Positions 1 to 10,870 of a stretch of DNA of 64,000 bases are shown piece by piece. Positions within the stretch are counted from its first letter, which is position 1. Each line of letters opens with the position of its first letter. The notes below the pieces were generated by a model. That model did not search any database. It was not told the origin of the DNA and was given only the letters and a program-made list of their open reading frames with translations. The position numbers were made by a program, and so were the translations under genes. Location of the stretch: positions 21,571,558 through 21,635,557 of the forward strand of contig NC_055990.1 in the NCBI RefSeq assembly GCF_018446385.1, given 5' to 3'. Source of the stretch: Zingiber officinale (Eukaryota; Streptophyta; Magnoliopsida; Zingiberales; Zingiberaceae).

Positions 1-266
1 CTGGGAAGTTAATTCTAAGTTCCTAGCTCAGATGGGAGGTCAAGTATCCTCCTTAGCACATGTACACCAACCGGAAAGGGTAATGAATCCTTCCTTATAA
101 CAGCATGGGTGTATCAGTTGTCAGACTAACCGAGTCAGCTAGTAAAATTTTATTTTACCCAGTTTTCCGTACAGTAGCTTCAGTAGTTAATGTAGCGATC
201 CGGCTCACAGATTAATACCCAGGAGTTGGGTCGTTACAGAGTGGTATCAGGTCGGGTCGTTACAGC
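1..266 (+). repeat. 3' end of a truncated LTR plus primer-binding site
   Basis: No open reading frame. Around 220-252 the sequence reads GGGTCGTTACA, GA, then GTGGTATCAGG. This resembles the end of an LTR followed by an initiator-tRNA-Met primer-binding site (TGGTATCAGAGC with one mismatch and truncated). It would be the 5' LTR end of a plus-strand LTR retrotransposon whose body is missing, because element 1 starts at 267. A Ty3/gypsy origin is a guess from the layout. Confidence 0.45.
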
Positions 267-769
267 TGTTGGGACCGAAAAGTAGCTAGAGGGGGGGTGA
301 ATAACTCGTCGCATGCTAGGTGCTCGTCGTTGCTTGTTTCTTCAAAGATGCGCAGCGGAAATACAAGAAACAAACCACATAACGCTAACAAGGTTGGTTT
401 ACTTGGTATCCACCTCACAAGAGGTGACTAGTCCAAGGATCCACACCTACTCACGCACCCTCCACTAAGAAAACCCTCCTTTTCGGTAACTACCGAAGGT
501 GGAGAAGCCCTACAAGTTCACACTACAAGAAGAAGGGGAAAGGATACAAAATACAAGCACAAAGCTTACAATGAGTACAAGAAAACCCTAACCCTAGCTT
601 TCTTCCTCTTGCAATAGATCCGCCTCTTGACTTGGAAGAACCTCCAAGAACTTCAAGAACTGGCGTGGAGAGCTCTGTGGAGTCGCTGGTGAAGATCTGA
701 GCTCTGTCGTGGAAGCAATATATCGAAGGAAATGAACGCCTGCGGCTTAAATCGACGCTAACGGTCGAA

Positions 770-1070
770 TCCCGATCGATTGGAATGCTCCCAATCGATC
801 GGGGAGGCTTTGGATCGATCCACGAATCGATCCAGAGCGCCTCTGTGCTCTGGAAAAATGCCTGGATCGATCCACGGATCGATCCAGTGCTTATCGCGTG
901 AAGCAGCAGCGTCCCAATCGATCCACTGATCGATTGGGACCTCTGGATCGATCCACTGATCGATCCAGAGGCTTTCTGTGTGCTGGGAAACTGCCTGGAT
1001 CGATCCACTGATCGATCCACTGATCGATCCACTGATCAATCCACTGATTGATCCACTGATTGATCCAGCT
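770..1070. repeat. GATC-rich palindromic minisatellite in LTR
   Basis: Irregular array built from TGGATCGATCCA and CACTGATCGATCCA modules, each centred on the palindromes ATCGAT or GATC. The second LTR carries the same array at about 6825-7108 with copy-number changes. Related modules occur in the interior of element 1 (2872-3055) and at 57240-57660. Confidence 0.8.
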
Positions 1071-1147
1071 CTTGGTTTTTACCCAAAATCAAGTCCCAAG
1101 CCTCCCAAACCAACATTCGGTCAACCTTAACCTGTTGGTACGTCATG

Positions 1148-1880
1148 CCTAGCATCTAGTCACTTCCTTTACCTGCTAGGACTCCCTCACCAAGTGTCCG
1201 GTCAATCCCTTTGACCCACTTGGACTTTTCTCCTCTTGCCAAGTATCCTGTCAATTCGTTTGACCTACTTGGACTTTCCTTCATCATGCCAAGTATCCGG
1301 TCACTCTCTTGACCTACTTGGACTTTCACCTGACGTCTGATCAACCTTGACCCATCTGGATTTTCCCCCGTGCCTGGCTTCACTTACCAGGACTTCCATT
1401 TTACCTAGCTTCACTCACTAGGGCTTCTCTTCTACCTGGCTTCACTCACCAGGTCTTTCACCTAGCTTCACTCACTAAGATTTTCCTCTGCCTGGCTTCA
1501 CTCACCAGGACTTTCACCTAGCTTCACTCACTAGGATTTTCTCACTGCCTAACTTCACTCGCTAGGTCTTTCACCTGGCTTCACTCACCAGGACTTTCAA
1601 CCTGCCTAGCTTCACTCACTAGGTCTTTCACCTGACTTCACTCACCAGGATTTCCCTTTTGCCTGGCTTCACTCACCAGGACTTCTCTTCTGCCTGACTT
1701 CACTCACCAGGACTTCTCTTCTGCCTAGCTTCACTCACCAGGACTTTCACCTAGCTTCACTCACTAGGATTTCTCCGCTACCTGGCTTCACTCACCAGGA
1801 CTTTCATTTCGCCTAACATCCCAGTTAGGACTTCCCAGTCAAGTATCCGGTCAATCCTTGACCTACTTGACTCTTATTCA
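1148..1880. repeat. Cascade of short hairpin-forming repeats in LTR
   Basis: Two repeat types follow one another. The first (about 1148-1345) has arms such as CCAAGTG...CACTTGG (1190-1223) and CCAAGTA...TACTTGG (1239-1272, 1289-1321), with an inner GGTCAA/TTGACC pair in some copies. The second (about 1371-1800) is some 15 copies of a unit with core CTTCACTCA flanked by CCTGG...CCAGG or CCTAG...CTAGG; about 10 copies have fully matched arms. The same cascade is at about 7190-7925 in the other LTR. Confidence 0.85.
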
Positions 1881-1972
1881 ATCAACCTTGTATTGTCAAA
1901 CATCGAAACCCAAACCAAGACTCAAGCTTGGTCAACCAGGTCAACCTTGACCTTAGAGATGTTGCACCAACA

Positions 1973-2600
1973 ATCTCCCCCTTTTTGATGTTTGACAATA
2001 CCATAAAAACACTTACAATACCACATGTAAGTTAGGCTAATCCCATAGCCTCATTCTTCTTCATGCCACTAGGTAATGAACACATAAGTTAAGCTCTCCA
2101 TTCTCCCCTTAAGAGGGCAAACTCCCTCTAGGTAATGAAAGCCTAACTTACTCCCATTCACAAGTCCTTTCATTCTCCCCCTATTGGCACACATCAACCC
2201 ATCTTTGAGCACACATCAACCCATGCCCCAATTGAAAACTCTCCCCCTGAAGAGTTTCTCATCATGGTTCACAACTTCACTCGTTGTGATCAACACGATA
2301 ATGAAGGGCCCATTCCCTTCATTATCAACAATGCTCGCCCTGGAGCAATAACAAGGTCCAATGACCCAAATGAAGGTCTCATACCCTTCATTTATCCTTA
2401 ACCCTACATTCTTCCTCAATGTAGGCAAATGCCCATCCTTGAGCATTATCCACTTGAAACCAGTTGAACAATGAGGATATCCACTCCCCAGTAAAGTCCA
2501 AATGCTCAACCTTGAGCATTTTCTCACACAGAAGGTTAACCACCTTCCAAGGTTCATGAAAAATAATCTTCATGTCTTTAAAGAGTCCCTCCCCCTAAAG
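1973..2600 (-). promoter_or_regulatory. Multiple polypurine tracts before the 3' LTR of element 1
   Basis: Read on the minus strand, purine runs of the form AAAAAGGGGGAGAT lie directly against the LTR (1973-1990) and recur as GGGGGAGAA or GGGGGAGAG at about 2173-2185, 2238-2249 and 2586-2600. The LTR-adjacent copy should prime plus-strand DNA synthesis. Repeated polypurine tracts upstream of the 3' LTR are a described feature of Sireviruses. Whether the distal copies act is unknown. Confidence 0.7.
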
Positions 2601-4405
2601 ACATGGTGACAACTTCTGTCATTGCACCAACAATGACTTGGAATCCCTAAACCTTTAGGAAACCCAAATTTCGAAGTTGTGAGGTTCAAATATTCAAAAT
2701 TTGAAACAAACCTCAACCTAAACTTCAACATAGTCTTCCTTAACCAATCCATCCTTGTTTTCAACATGAAAACTCCCTTTTTATGTATACAAATGTATTT
2801 TGAGGGGTTTGGAATGGTTACCTAGACTAACATAGGTTCAAAATGCTGAAATCAGCCAAAATCAGCAACTTGGATCGATTGGAGTTGGGTTCCAATCAAT
2901 TGAACCTTGTTGAATCGATCCACTGATCGATTCAGGAGGGCTGGATCGATCGGTGGATCAATACAGCGAGCTTCTGCTCGCAAGAATTACCTTCTGAATC
3001 GATCCACTGATCGATTTAGACACTCCAATCGATCCATGGATCGATCGGAGCTCTGATAGTTGCTGAATTTCAAATTTAGCCAACTTCAAAAACCCCTAAA
3101 AAATTCTACAAAAATCCAAAAATCATGAAATTTCGTGTAGACATTATTTAGGGCATACTTTATCATGGAAAAATAGTTTTCTATGAAAATACATCATATT
3201 TTCAAAGATTGACACAAGCTTGAAAACTTGCTAAAACTTTAGCGTTTTCTTCAAGTTTGTGTCTAACTATTCAATGGTGATTACTATCAAAAGATAGCCT
3301 TCACCAAGGTTTTCCAAAAGCCTTTTAAAATAATTTTCAAAACCAATATCTCATCACATTCCTTGGGCTTAATTCACATGACTTATACATTAGCTTTCCC
3401 AATGATGGGAAAATACATAACTATGTGTTTTGATGAACCTAAAACTCAAAAGAATGCGCTAAATCAACATCTTGAGTTTTATTCATCTTCCTAACATCTC
3501 ACTTGTATCTAATGTGCACTAAAACACATACAAGTCATTTTATGTGTCTTTGTGAGATGTAAAATTTGGTTTTGCCCTAATCTAGGGATCATGCATATCT
3601 ATCTGGGCATTTTGAGTGGTAAACATCCACCAAGGATGTTACTTGTTGATTCACTTGTTAAACAACTGCCACTTGTTTATTCCACTTGTTAAACAAATGC
3701 CACTTGTTGAACTAATGCCATTTGTTCTTAATTTAAAGAAAATAAAATAATGCATGATAATGTTATGACATACATCAAAAAGAAATAGCTTTCAAAAGAA
3801 AGATTCCTATAACTACATGATGTATGTATGACATGACATGGTATTTTTGTATTTTTCATAATAAAATAATGAATGCAAAATACAAACCTAAATATGATGT
3901 CATGGCATATCATGCGCAAACAATCATGGCAAGATTTAGCATAAATAAAGTATACCTAGATTACCTATCTAAGTATCTTTAAACCTTAGCTAAACTTAAA
4001 AATTAAACCTAGATCACCCTAAATGCTTCAAGAAAATGCCAAAACATAAATTGGCATTTCTAATTCTCTTGATTAACTTATGCCAATTGAAATCGAGCTT
4101 ATTCCTCAAATGTTGGCATATTTCACAAGAGTACCATTTTAAATTAAGGCTTAGATTTACCTTAAATTACTAAGCAAATACCAAAATCCCAACTTGGTAT
4201 TTCTTATGTCTTTCCTAAATAGTGTCATTTTAAAATAAGATCAAGACTTCTCAAATTTGGCACATTTTACTCTTTTCGAAGAGTAAACAATAATCCTTTT
4301 TATTTTCAAAAGTTAATAATAACCTTGAAAATACTTCTTGAGTGTCAATTTCTTCAAAGTTGGGTTAACTACCCTTCTTCTTAGAGTTGACACTCTCTAA
4401 CCCAT
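2601..4405. other. Element 1 interior without recognisable coding sequence
   Basis: AT-rich stretch downstream of gag in element sense. It contains a GATC-rich palindrome block (2872-3055) like that in the LTR, and short degenerate duplications (for example ACTTGTTAAACAAnTGCC around 3650-3710). Six-frame reading gives only short ORFs without family motifs. This is where pol would lie in an autonomous copia element. Confidence 0.6.
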
Positions 4406-6055
4406 CTATGGGGTAGAGAAAATGCTCCTAGGAACCCAACACCTATTGGTGCTCCTTGGATGCTCTAGGTATTTACTAGGGATAACTTCCCTAGATACCT
4501 TCCTAGTGACCTTGTTTGGCTTCTTGGAAACCTTGGTCACATTTTCTAGGTCAACTCTAGGGATAGTCTCCCTTGTGACCTTGTTTGTGACTTTCTTAGA
4601 CTTCTTAGAAGCCTTAGTCACATTTATTGCAAAAATACTCTTAGGGATGACTTCCCTAGTATTCTTGACTTGACCACTAGACCTAGGATTAGTTCCATAA
4701 CTATATGGAACCCTATGGTACGAAATTTTATCCTTCTTAGCCTTAGGTTTGTATCCCAAACCTCTATGGCCATTGGATGACTTTGATACTCCTAGACCTA
4801 GATTTTTACCCTTAGACTCTTGTGTCATATTTGTGATTTTTCTAAGGGTCTTCTCTAATTTATCAAGTCTTGACCTCAAGACTTGATTTTCCTTCCATAA
4901 TCCTTCAACCATAGATTTTTCACTAAAATCATGATTTTTCTTCTTCTTAGGTACATACCTAGAATCCTTAGGGTTCTTACCTAAGTTTCTATCTACCTTT
5001 CTAACCCTAGATTGAGAGGTTTTGGCATGATAAGCTACATGATTTTCCTTAACGCTATCATGCTTCCTATTTTCATGGTAAATAGCATTAAAATGATATA
5101 AATTTGACCTAGCATGCTTTTTACCATTTTGCAAGGAAATAGGCTCAATAAAAGATACCTTCTTTTTTACCTTGGAGGCTCCCCCTTGAGTTGAGCTTCC
5201 TCCATGAGCCTTGACCACCTTCTTTCCATTAGGGCATTGACTTCGGTAATGCCCCTTTTGATTGCAAGAGAAGCACACAATGTGCTCCTTGCTCTTCTTT
5301 GTTCTGGGGATGGTCTCCTTGGGCTTCTCCTTGCCCTTTAATGCCACTTGGCCCTTCTTCTTGGCCAATTTAGGGCATTTGCTCTTGTAATGCCCATGTT
5401 CCCTACATTCAAAGCATATAATATGATTTTTATTATTAATTGAAATGTTTATACCTTTTTGTGTAGGGATGACACTTTCTCCTTTGGATCCGGAGGTAGA
5501 AGCTTCCTCTTGATCCGAAGATGATATTCCTCCATTTGATTTTGCTTGACTTGTGGAGGTGGAAGCTTCTTCATCCTCTTCTTCTCTTGACCCGGATGTC
5601 AATGAAGATTGCTCCCCCTTAATCCTAGAGGTGGAGGCTTCACCTTCTTCTTCATCTTCATCCTCTTGTACATGAAACAAGGAATATACTCCTTCCTTGC
5701 TCTTTTGATTGCTCTCCTTTGAGGATGAAGCTTCTTGGACCTCCTCTTCGGAGGTTGAGCATCTCTCAACCTCGGAGTCCTCCTCTTCTTGGTTTTGATC
5801 CATTGAGTCGCCCTCTTTGGATTCTCCTTGATTTGGTACAGTGGAGGGGATCTCATGAATCCTTGCCAATTTGCTCCAAAGCTCCTTGGCATCTTCAAAC
5901 TCTCCAATTTGCTCCAGGATGTTGCTTGGCAATAAATTGACCAAAAGCTTGGTCACTTTGTCATTGGCCTCACATCTTTGGATTTGGTCTTGGCTCCACT
6001 TGCTCCTCTTGAGTACTTTGCCCTTGAAATTTGTGGGAGCTTCAAAACCTTCCAT
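4406..6055 (-). CDS. Gag polyprotein with two CCHC zinc knuckles
   Basis: Uninterrupted 549-codon ORF starting 250 bp from the PBS. Residues about 15-70 match the end of the UBN2-type gag region of copia elements (EFEDAKELWSKL is diagnostic). Residues 75-200 are a Ser/Glu-rich low-complexity stretch. Two CX2CX4HX4C knuckles follow: C214, C217, H222, C227 and C261, C264, H269, C274. They sit in Lys-rich sequence and should bind RNA in the virus-like particle. The C-terminal half is Lys/Ser-rich with repeated VTKxSKK motifs and no protease or integrase motif. The ORF is intact in an element without pol, which suggests it is still maintained or only recently inserted. The N-terminus is shorter than in full copia Gags: the part with the PKFxG motif is missing, so the true start could lie upstream or the ORF may be truncated. 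Confidence 0.85.
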   Translation of the reverse strand: MEGFEAPTNFKGKVLKRSKWSQDQIQRCEANDKVTKLLVNLLPSNILEQIGEFEDAKELWSKLARIHEIPSTVPNQGESKEGDSMDQNQEEEDSEVERCSTSEEEVQEASSSKESNQKSKEGVYSLFHVQEDEDEEEGEASTSRIKGEQSSLTSGSREEEDEEASTSTSQAKSNGGISSSDQEEASTSGSKGESVIPTQKGINISINNKNHIICFECREHGHYKSKCPKLAKKKGQVALKGKEKPKETIPRTKKSKEHIVCFSCNQKGHYRSQCPNGKKVVKAHGGSSTQGGASKVKKKVSFIEPISLQNGKKHARSNLYHFNAIYHENRKHDSVKENHVAYHAKTSQSRVRKVDRNLGKNPKDSRYVPKKKKNHDFSEKSMVEGLWKENQVLRSRLDKLEKTLRKITNMTQESKGKNLGLGVSKSSNGHRGLGYKPKAKKDKISYHRVPYSYGTNPRSSGQVKNTREVIPKSIFAINVTKASKKSKKVTNKVTRETIPRVDLENVTKVSKKPNKVTRKVSREVIPSKYLEHPRSTNRCWVPRSIFSTP

Positions 6056-6305
6056 GAGAGCAAACCATTACTCTATCTCCACCATTAAGAAGTTTTCGAT
6101 CCTTGATTTCCAAAGATCGAAGCTTGTAGATGTGTATGGTGGAGGCACCCTCGTGTCGAATCCGAGTCCATCTCGGAATTCCATTTGAAGTTGAGCTTCT
6201 TGATGAAGTCTTCGACTGGTAGAATTTTGCTCCAACTTCTTCACCCTCTAGCTTTGCTTGTTTTGTTTGCCCCTTCCGGCGATGATTCCGGTGAAGAGCG
6301 ACCTT

Positions 6306-6317
6306 GCTCTGATACCA
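6306..6317 (-). other. Primer-binding site, initiator tRNA-Met
   Basis: Minus strand TGGTATCAGAGC, a perfect 12-base complement to the 3' end of plant initiator tRNA-Met. It is two bases from the LTR end at 6320. It fixes the element orientation as minus. Confidence 0.9.
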
Positions 6318-6319
6318 CT

Positions 6320-8013
6320 TGTTGGGACCAAAAAGTAGCTAGAGGGGGGGTGAATAGCTCGTTGTGTGCTAGGTGCTCGTCGTTGCTTGTTTCTTCAAAG
6401 ATGCGCAGCGGAAATACAAGAAACAAACCACACAACGCTAACAAGGTTGGTTTACTTGGTATCCACCTCACAAGAGGTGACTAGTCCAAGGATCCACACC
6501 TACTCACGCACCCTCCACTAAGAAAACCCTCCTTTTCGGTAACTACCGAAGGCGGAGAAGCCCTACAAGTTCACACTACAAGAAGAAGGGGAAAGGATAC
6601 AAAATACAAGCACAAAGCTTACAATGAGTACAAGAAAACCCTAACCTTAGCTTTCTTCCTCTTGCAATAGATCCGCCTCTTGACTTGGAAGAACCTCCAA
6701 GAACTTCAAGAACTGGCGTGGAGAGCTCTGTGGAGTCGCTGGTGAAGATCTGAGCTCTGTCGTGGAAGCAATATATCGAAGGAAATGAACGCCTGCGGCT
6801 TAAATCGACGCTAACGGTCGAATCCCGATCGATTGGAATGCTCCCAATCGATCGGGGAGGCTTTGGATCGATCCAGAGCTCCTCTGTGCTCTGGAAAAAT
6901 GCCTGGATCGATCCACGGATCGATCCAGTGCTTATCGCACGAAGCAGCAGCGTCCCAATCGATCCACTGATCGATTGGGACCTCTGGATCGATCCAGAGA
7001 CTTTCTGTGCGCTGGGAAACTACCTGGATCGATCCACTGATCGATCCACTGATCAATCCACTGATTGATCCACTAATCAATCCACTGATTGATCCACTGA
7101 TTGATCCAGCTCTTGGTTTTTACCCAAAACCAAGTCCCAAGCCTCCCAAACCAACATTCGGTCAACCTTAACCTGTTGGTACGTCATGCCTAGCATCTAG
7201 TCACTTCCTTGACCTGCTAGGACTCCCTCACCAAGTGTCCGGTCAATCCCTTTGACCCACTTGGACTTTTCTCCTCTTGCCAAGTATCCTGTCAATTCCT
7301 TTTACCTACTTGGACTTTCCTTCATCATGCCAAGTATCCGGTCACTCTCTTGACCTACTTGGACTTTCACCTGATGTCTGATCAACCTTGACCCATTTGG
7401 ATTTTCCCCCGTGCCTGGCTTCACTTACCAGGACTTCCATTTTGCCTAGCTTCACTCACTAGGGCTTCTCTTCTGCCTAGCTTCACTCACCAGGTCTTTC
7501 ACCTAGCTTCACTCACTAGGATTTTCCTCTGCCTGGCTTCACTCACCAGGACTTTCACCTAGCTTCACTCACTAGGATTTTCTCATTGCCTAACTTCACT
7601 CGCTAGGTCTTTCACCTGGCTTCACTCACCAGGACTTTCAACCTGCCTAGCTTCACTCACTAGGTCTTTCACCTGACTTCACTCACAAGGATTTTCCTTC
7701 TGCCTGGCTTCACTCACCAGGACTTCTCTTCTGCCTGGCTTCACTCACCAGGACTTCTCTTCTGCCTAGCTTCACTCACCAGGACTTTCACCTAGCTTCA
7801 CTCACTAGGATTTCTCCGCTACCTGGCTTCACTCACCAGGACTTTCATTTCGCCTAACATCTCAGTTAGGACTTCCCAGTCAAGTATCCGGTCAATCCTT
7901 GACCTACTTGACTCTTATTCAATCAACTTTGTATTGTCAAACATCAAAACCCAAACCAAGACTCAAGCTTGGTCAACCAGGTCAACCTTGACCTGAGAGA
8001 TGTTGCACCAACA
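6320..8013 (-). repeat. Element 1, 5' LTR
   Basis: Second LTR copy, aligned with 267-1972 over its whole length. It contains the GATC palindromic array (about 6825-7108) and the hairpin cascade (about 7190-7925). Small copy-number differences from the other LTR lie mostly in the GATC array. Confidence 0.85.
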
Positions 8014-9535
8014 GTAGCCTCTTATTTATAGAGTACTATACCCACCTATACCCACCTTCTATACCCACCTAAAGGGGGTCGGCTAAGCTAGCTTGGGAAT
8101 CAAGCTAGGGCCGGCCTAAGCTTGGTTTATGGGTGGCCAGCCCTAGCTTGAACCCAAGCTAGAGGGGACCGGCCATAATAAAATTAAAAAGAATTTTAAT
8201 TTAAACTTTTATTATGTGGAAGATATAATTTATTAAAGAGAATTAAAATTAAAATATCTCTCTTAAAAGGGTCTACAAAAGATTAAAGAAAGAGATTAGA
8301 TCTCTTTCCTTATTTGTAGATTGGAAAGATATTTTATTTTCTCTTTGAAAATTATTCACATGTTAAAAAATTAAAATTATAGAAATTTCTTTTTATCAAC
8401 CATGAAGGGATTTTTGAAGAGAAATTTTATTTTTAAAATTTCCAGAAACAAATAATGAAGTTTTAATTTGTTGATTGAAACTTGTCTAATTTGTCTCTCT
8501 ATGATGTGGCCGGCCATTATAAGTTTAATTGGGAAATTTTATTTTATTTTTCTCAATTAATTCATGTCAAGGAAAATTAAGTAAATTTTATTGTAATTAA
8601 ATTTCCTAATTTACCAAAGCCAAGGAATATAAAAGAAGGGGTGGGGGTGCCTTCAAGGGTTACAACCTCTATTATTCTCTCCCTCTTTTCCTTGGTGTTG
8701 TGGCCGGCCAACCTCTCTCCCTCTCTTTCTCTTTGTGGTGGCCGAATCCTTCCTCTTGCTTGGAGCTCTTGTGGTGGTCGGATACTACTTGGAGAAGAAG
8801 AAGAAGAAGGAGAGAAAGCTTGTATCCCTTGGAGCTTGGTTGGTGTTTTTTTTTTCTTCATCCTTGGTGAAGCTCTTTTGTTTTGGCCGAACCTAGCTAG
8901 GAGGAGAAGAAGGTGCATTGGTGGTTTCTCATCTCGGAAGATCGTTGCCCACACAACGTCCGAGGTTAGAAGAGGAATACGGTAGAAGATCAAGAGGTCT
9001 TTCTAGAAGGTATAACTAGTAATTTTTCCTTTCCGCATCATACTAGTTATTTTTGGAAATAATACCAAATACAAGAGGCTTACGATTCTAGTATTTTGAA
9101 TTTATTTTCAATGTAGTGTTCTTATGTTTATTTCTTTTCCTTGTGATTTGATTGTTCCTTTCGGTTAACCTAAAGTTATTTTAGGAAATTAAATATTAGC
9201 TTTCCATAAAAGGTTTTGTCTAGTCGGTGGTGGTTGCTCCCATATCCAAGAAGGCCATGTGCCTCGCCACGTCAGTACTGGGAACCAATTATGGAAATTA
9301 ATATTTAATGGAATTAATAACTTAGGTGATTTGGATCAAACGTGTTAAGTTCCGCAGGAGATCCAAGTCTAAACCTAAAAGAACAAATAAATTAAGTTTT
9401 GGATCAAACGTGTTAAGTTCCGCAGGCGATCCAAAATTTAATTAAAAGAACACATGGTAGCTAGGAAAAGGTTCAGACCTTTGTACAAAATTTTTGTACA
9501 GTGGAACCTCTAGGTTTTCCGAGTAGCAACCAACA
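8014..9535 (+). repeat. Element D: LTR truncated at its 5' side
   Basis: Matches, in opposite orientation, the LTRs of element C (12394-14180 and 19606-21375) and ends with the same terminus (GAGTAGCAACCAACA at 9521-9535). About the first 0.9 kb of the LTR is missing; the cut coincides with the right end of element 1. The block at 9470-9535 is the inverse complement of 12395-12465. ORFs at 8577-8993 are spurious readings of the LTR. Confidence 0.75.
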
Positions 9536-9839
9536 TAGACGTGTCATTTCTTTAAGAACAATTTTACTTATGGGCTTGTGGTTCATTGTATAGTCCTTTT
9601 CTAAAATCGGGCATTGGTGCTAACAATGACCTTCCGATTTTGAGGACTATAAATCTCCTTTCGTTTCTCTAGGATAACTCACAAATAAGTGAACTCTTGC
9701 CCAACTTATCAGTGTCTCTCATGTGCTAGACCACCCAAATCCGAATATGCTTCAGACTAGGCTTACGCCTATTCTGCAATTCTATGGGAGTAGAGAGTTC
9801 TGACTTAGAAGGTACTACGTTCACTTCCGTTTCTAGTAT

Positions 9840-10870
9840 ATATCCTTTAAAACGAATTTGGTAATTTTGAATAACTCATCATCGATCTAATCTTTTCCAT
9901 AAGAGTCCTATACCTTCTTACTACTACACCATTCTGTTGGGGTGTACCAGATGTAGTTAGTTGGGATTGAATCCCTACTTCTGATAAGTGACTCCTAAAT
10001 TCTCCCAAGAGGTATTCGCCACTATGATCTTACAATAGTGACTTGATACTTATACTTTGATGTTTCTCCGCATCAGCCTTGTACTCTTTGAACTAATCAA
10101 AGCACTTAGTCTTGCGGTGCATCAAGTAAATGTATCTATATCTCAAATAGTTGTCTATAAAATAGATAAAATTTTCGAACCTTCCTCTTGTCTGGATAGT
10201 CATAGGACCACACAAATCAGAATAAATCAATTCCAACATATCCTCGGCTCTATACCCCTTAGACTTTAAAAACTTCTTGGTTATTTTTCCTTCCAAGTAA
10301 GACCCGCAGGATTAGAAAGATTTCCACTACCAATGAACCTAAGAGTTCATTGGTTTTTATCCTTTGAATCCTACTCAAGTTAATATAACCTAGCCTTAGA
10401 CTGCCAAGGATGTGATTGGTTCATTTCCGAAGGTTCCTTTCCCTTATTAAAGTTAGAAGATGTGTTACTAATTTCCATTTATTGCATTATGGGAGTTATT
10501 GGATATATAAATTGTCAACCAACGTACCAGAACAGATATCTTTCCTATTTTCTTGATAACAAGTTTGTTATCAAAATAGATAGAATATCTATTCTTTGAT
10601 TAGTTTAGAAACAGAAATCAAATTCTTTCTAAACTTGGTACGTAAAGATAATTTCTTAAAATCTATATTTTATTCCTATCAGAGGATAAGCATCTCCCAC
10701 TGCAACAGCTACCACTTTTACAGAGTGCCCATGTAGACGGTGACTTCCCCTTCATATAGTTATCGGGTTTCCTGGAACCTCTGTAATGAATTGCAGACAT
10801 GATCAATGGCTCCCGTATCTACACACCAGGTACTGATAGATAACATCACTAATCATGTATTAACTAATGA
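9840..10870 (-). pseudogene. Copia protease and integrase remnants of element A
   Basis: On the minus strand, a protease signature DTGAIDH with CNSLQ downstream is encoded at about 10800-10822. The GAG-pre-integrase/integrase start (LELIYSDLCGPM, ORF 10296-10093) follows, then the integrase motif SGTPQQNGV at about 9930-9955. Frameshifts and stops break the chain everywhere, so no functional protein is possible. The domain order protease-integrase upstream of RT is that of Ty1-copia, not Ty3/gypsy. Confidence 0.8.

Larger units (their letters stand above)
267..1972 (-). repeat. Element 1, 3' LTR
   Basis: 1.7 kb LTR. In plus-strand order it holds a block shared with the other copy (CTAGAGGGGGGGTGAATA and onward), a GATC-rich palindromic array (about 770-1070), a cascade of hairpin-forming repeats (about 1148-1880) and the terminus ending CCAACA. 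It is nearly identical to 6320-8013, differing by single bases and small indels in the repeat arrays, so the insertion is fairly recent. Long apparent ORFs here read through the simple repeats and are not genes. Confidence 0.85.
267..8013 (-). mobile_element. Element 1: gag-only LTR retrotransposon with intact ends
   Basis: Near-identical LTRs at 267-1972 and 6320-8013, both TG...CA (TGTTGG...CCAACA as written on the plus strand), flank a 4.35 kb interior. On the minus strand the order is 5' LTR, PBS (6317-6306), a 549-codon gag ORF (6055-4406), about 2.4 kb without recognisable pol, several polypurine tracts, 3' LTR. No protease, integrase, reverse transcriptase or RNase H motif is visible, so this is a non-autonomous element carrying its own Gag. 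The five bases outside the ends differ (ACAGC on the left, GTAGC on the right), so there is no target-site duplication. The left and right flanks also come from different repeats. Gag type, iMet PBS and multiple polypurine tracts fit the Sirevirus branch of Ty1-copia; that assignment is inference. Confidence 0.85.

Noticed and set aside
523-1039. Long ORFs on the minus strand rich in Asp-Arg-Ser and Ile-Asp repeats (also 6811-7080 and 57164-57430)
   Set aside because: They are readings of the ATCGAT palindromic array in LTRs. The repeat is open in several frames on both strands and shows no conserved domain.
1371-1830. Regular repeats with short spacers, CRISPR-like at first sight
   Set aside because: The genome is plant nuclear, the repeats are degenerate with pair-preserving changes, spacers are only 5-12 bases and not unique, and the block lies inside an LTR.
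4406-6055. Endogenous pararetrovirus or a cellular CCHC protein as origin of the two-knuckle ORF
   Set aside because: The ORF lies between an iMet PBS and a polypurine tract inside paired LTRs and begins with a copia-type gag segment, so a retrotransposon Gag is the simpler reading.
8577-8993. 138-codon minus ORF and 114-codon plus ORF; similar pairs at 12967-13294, 20173-20520 and 28596-28992
   Set aside because: All lie in the same position of four related LTR copies, overlap on both strands and are not conserved in frame.
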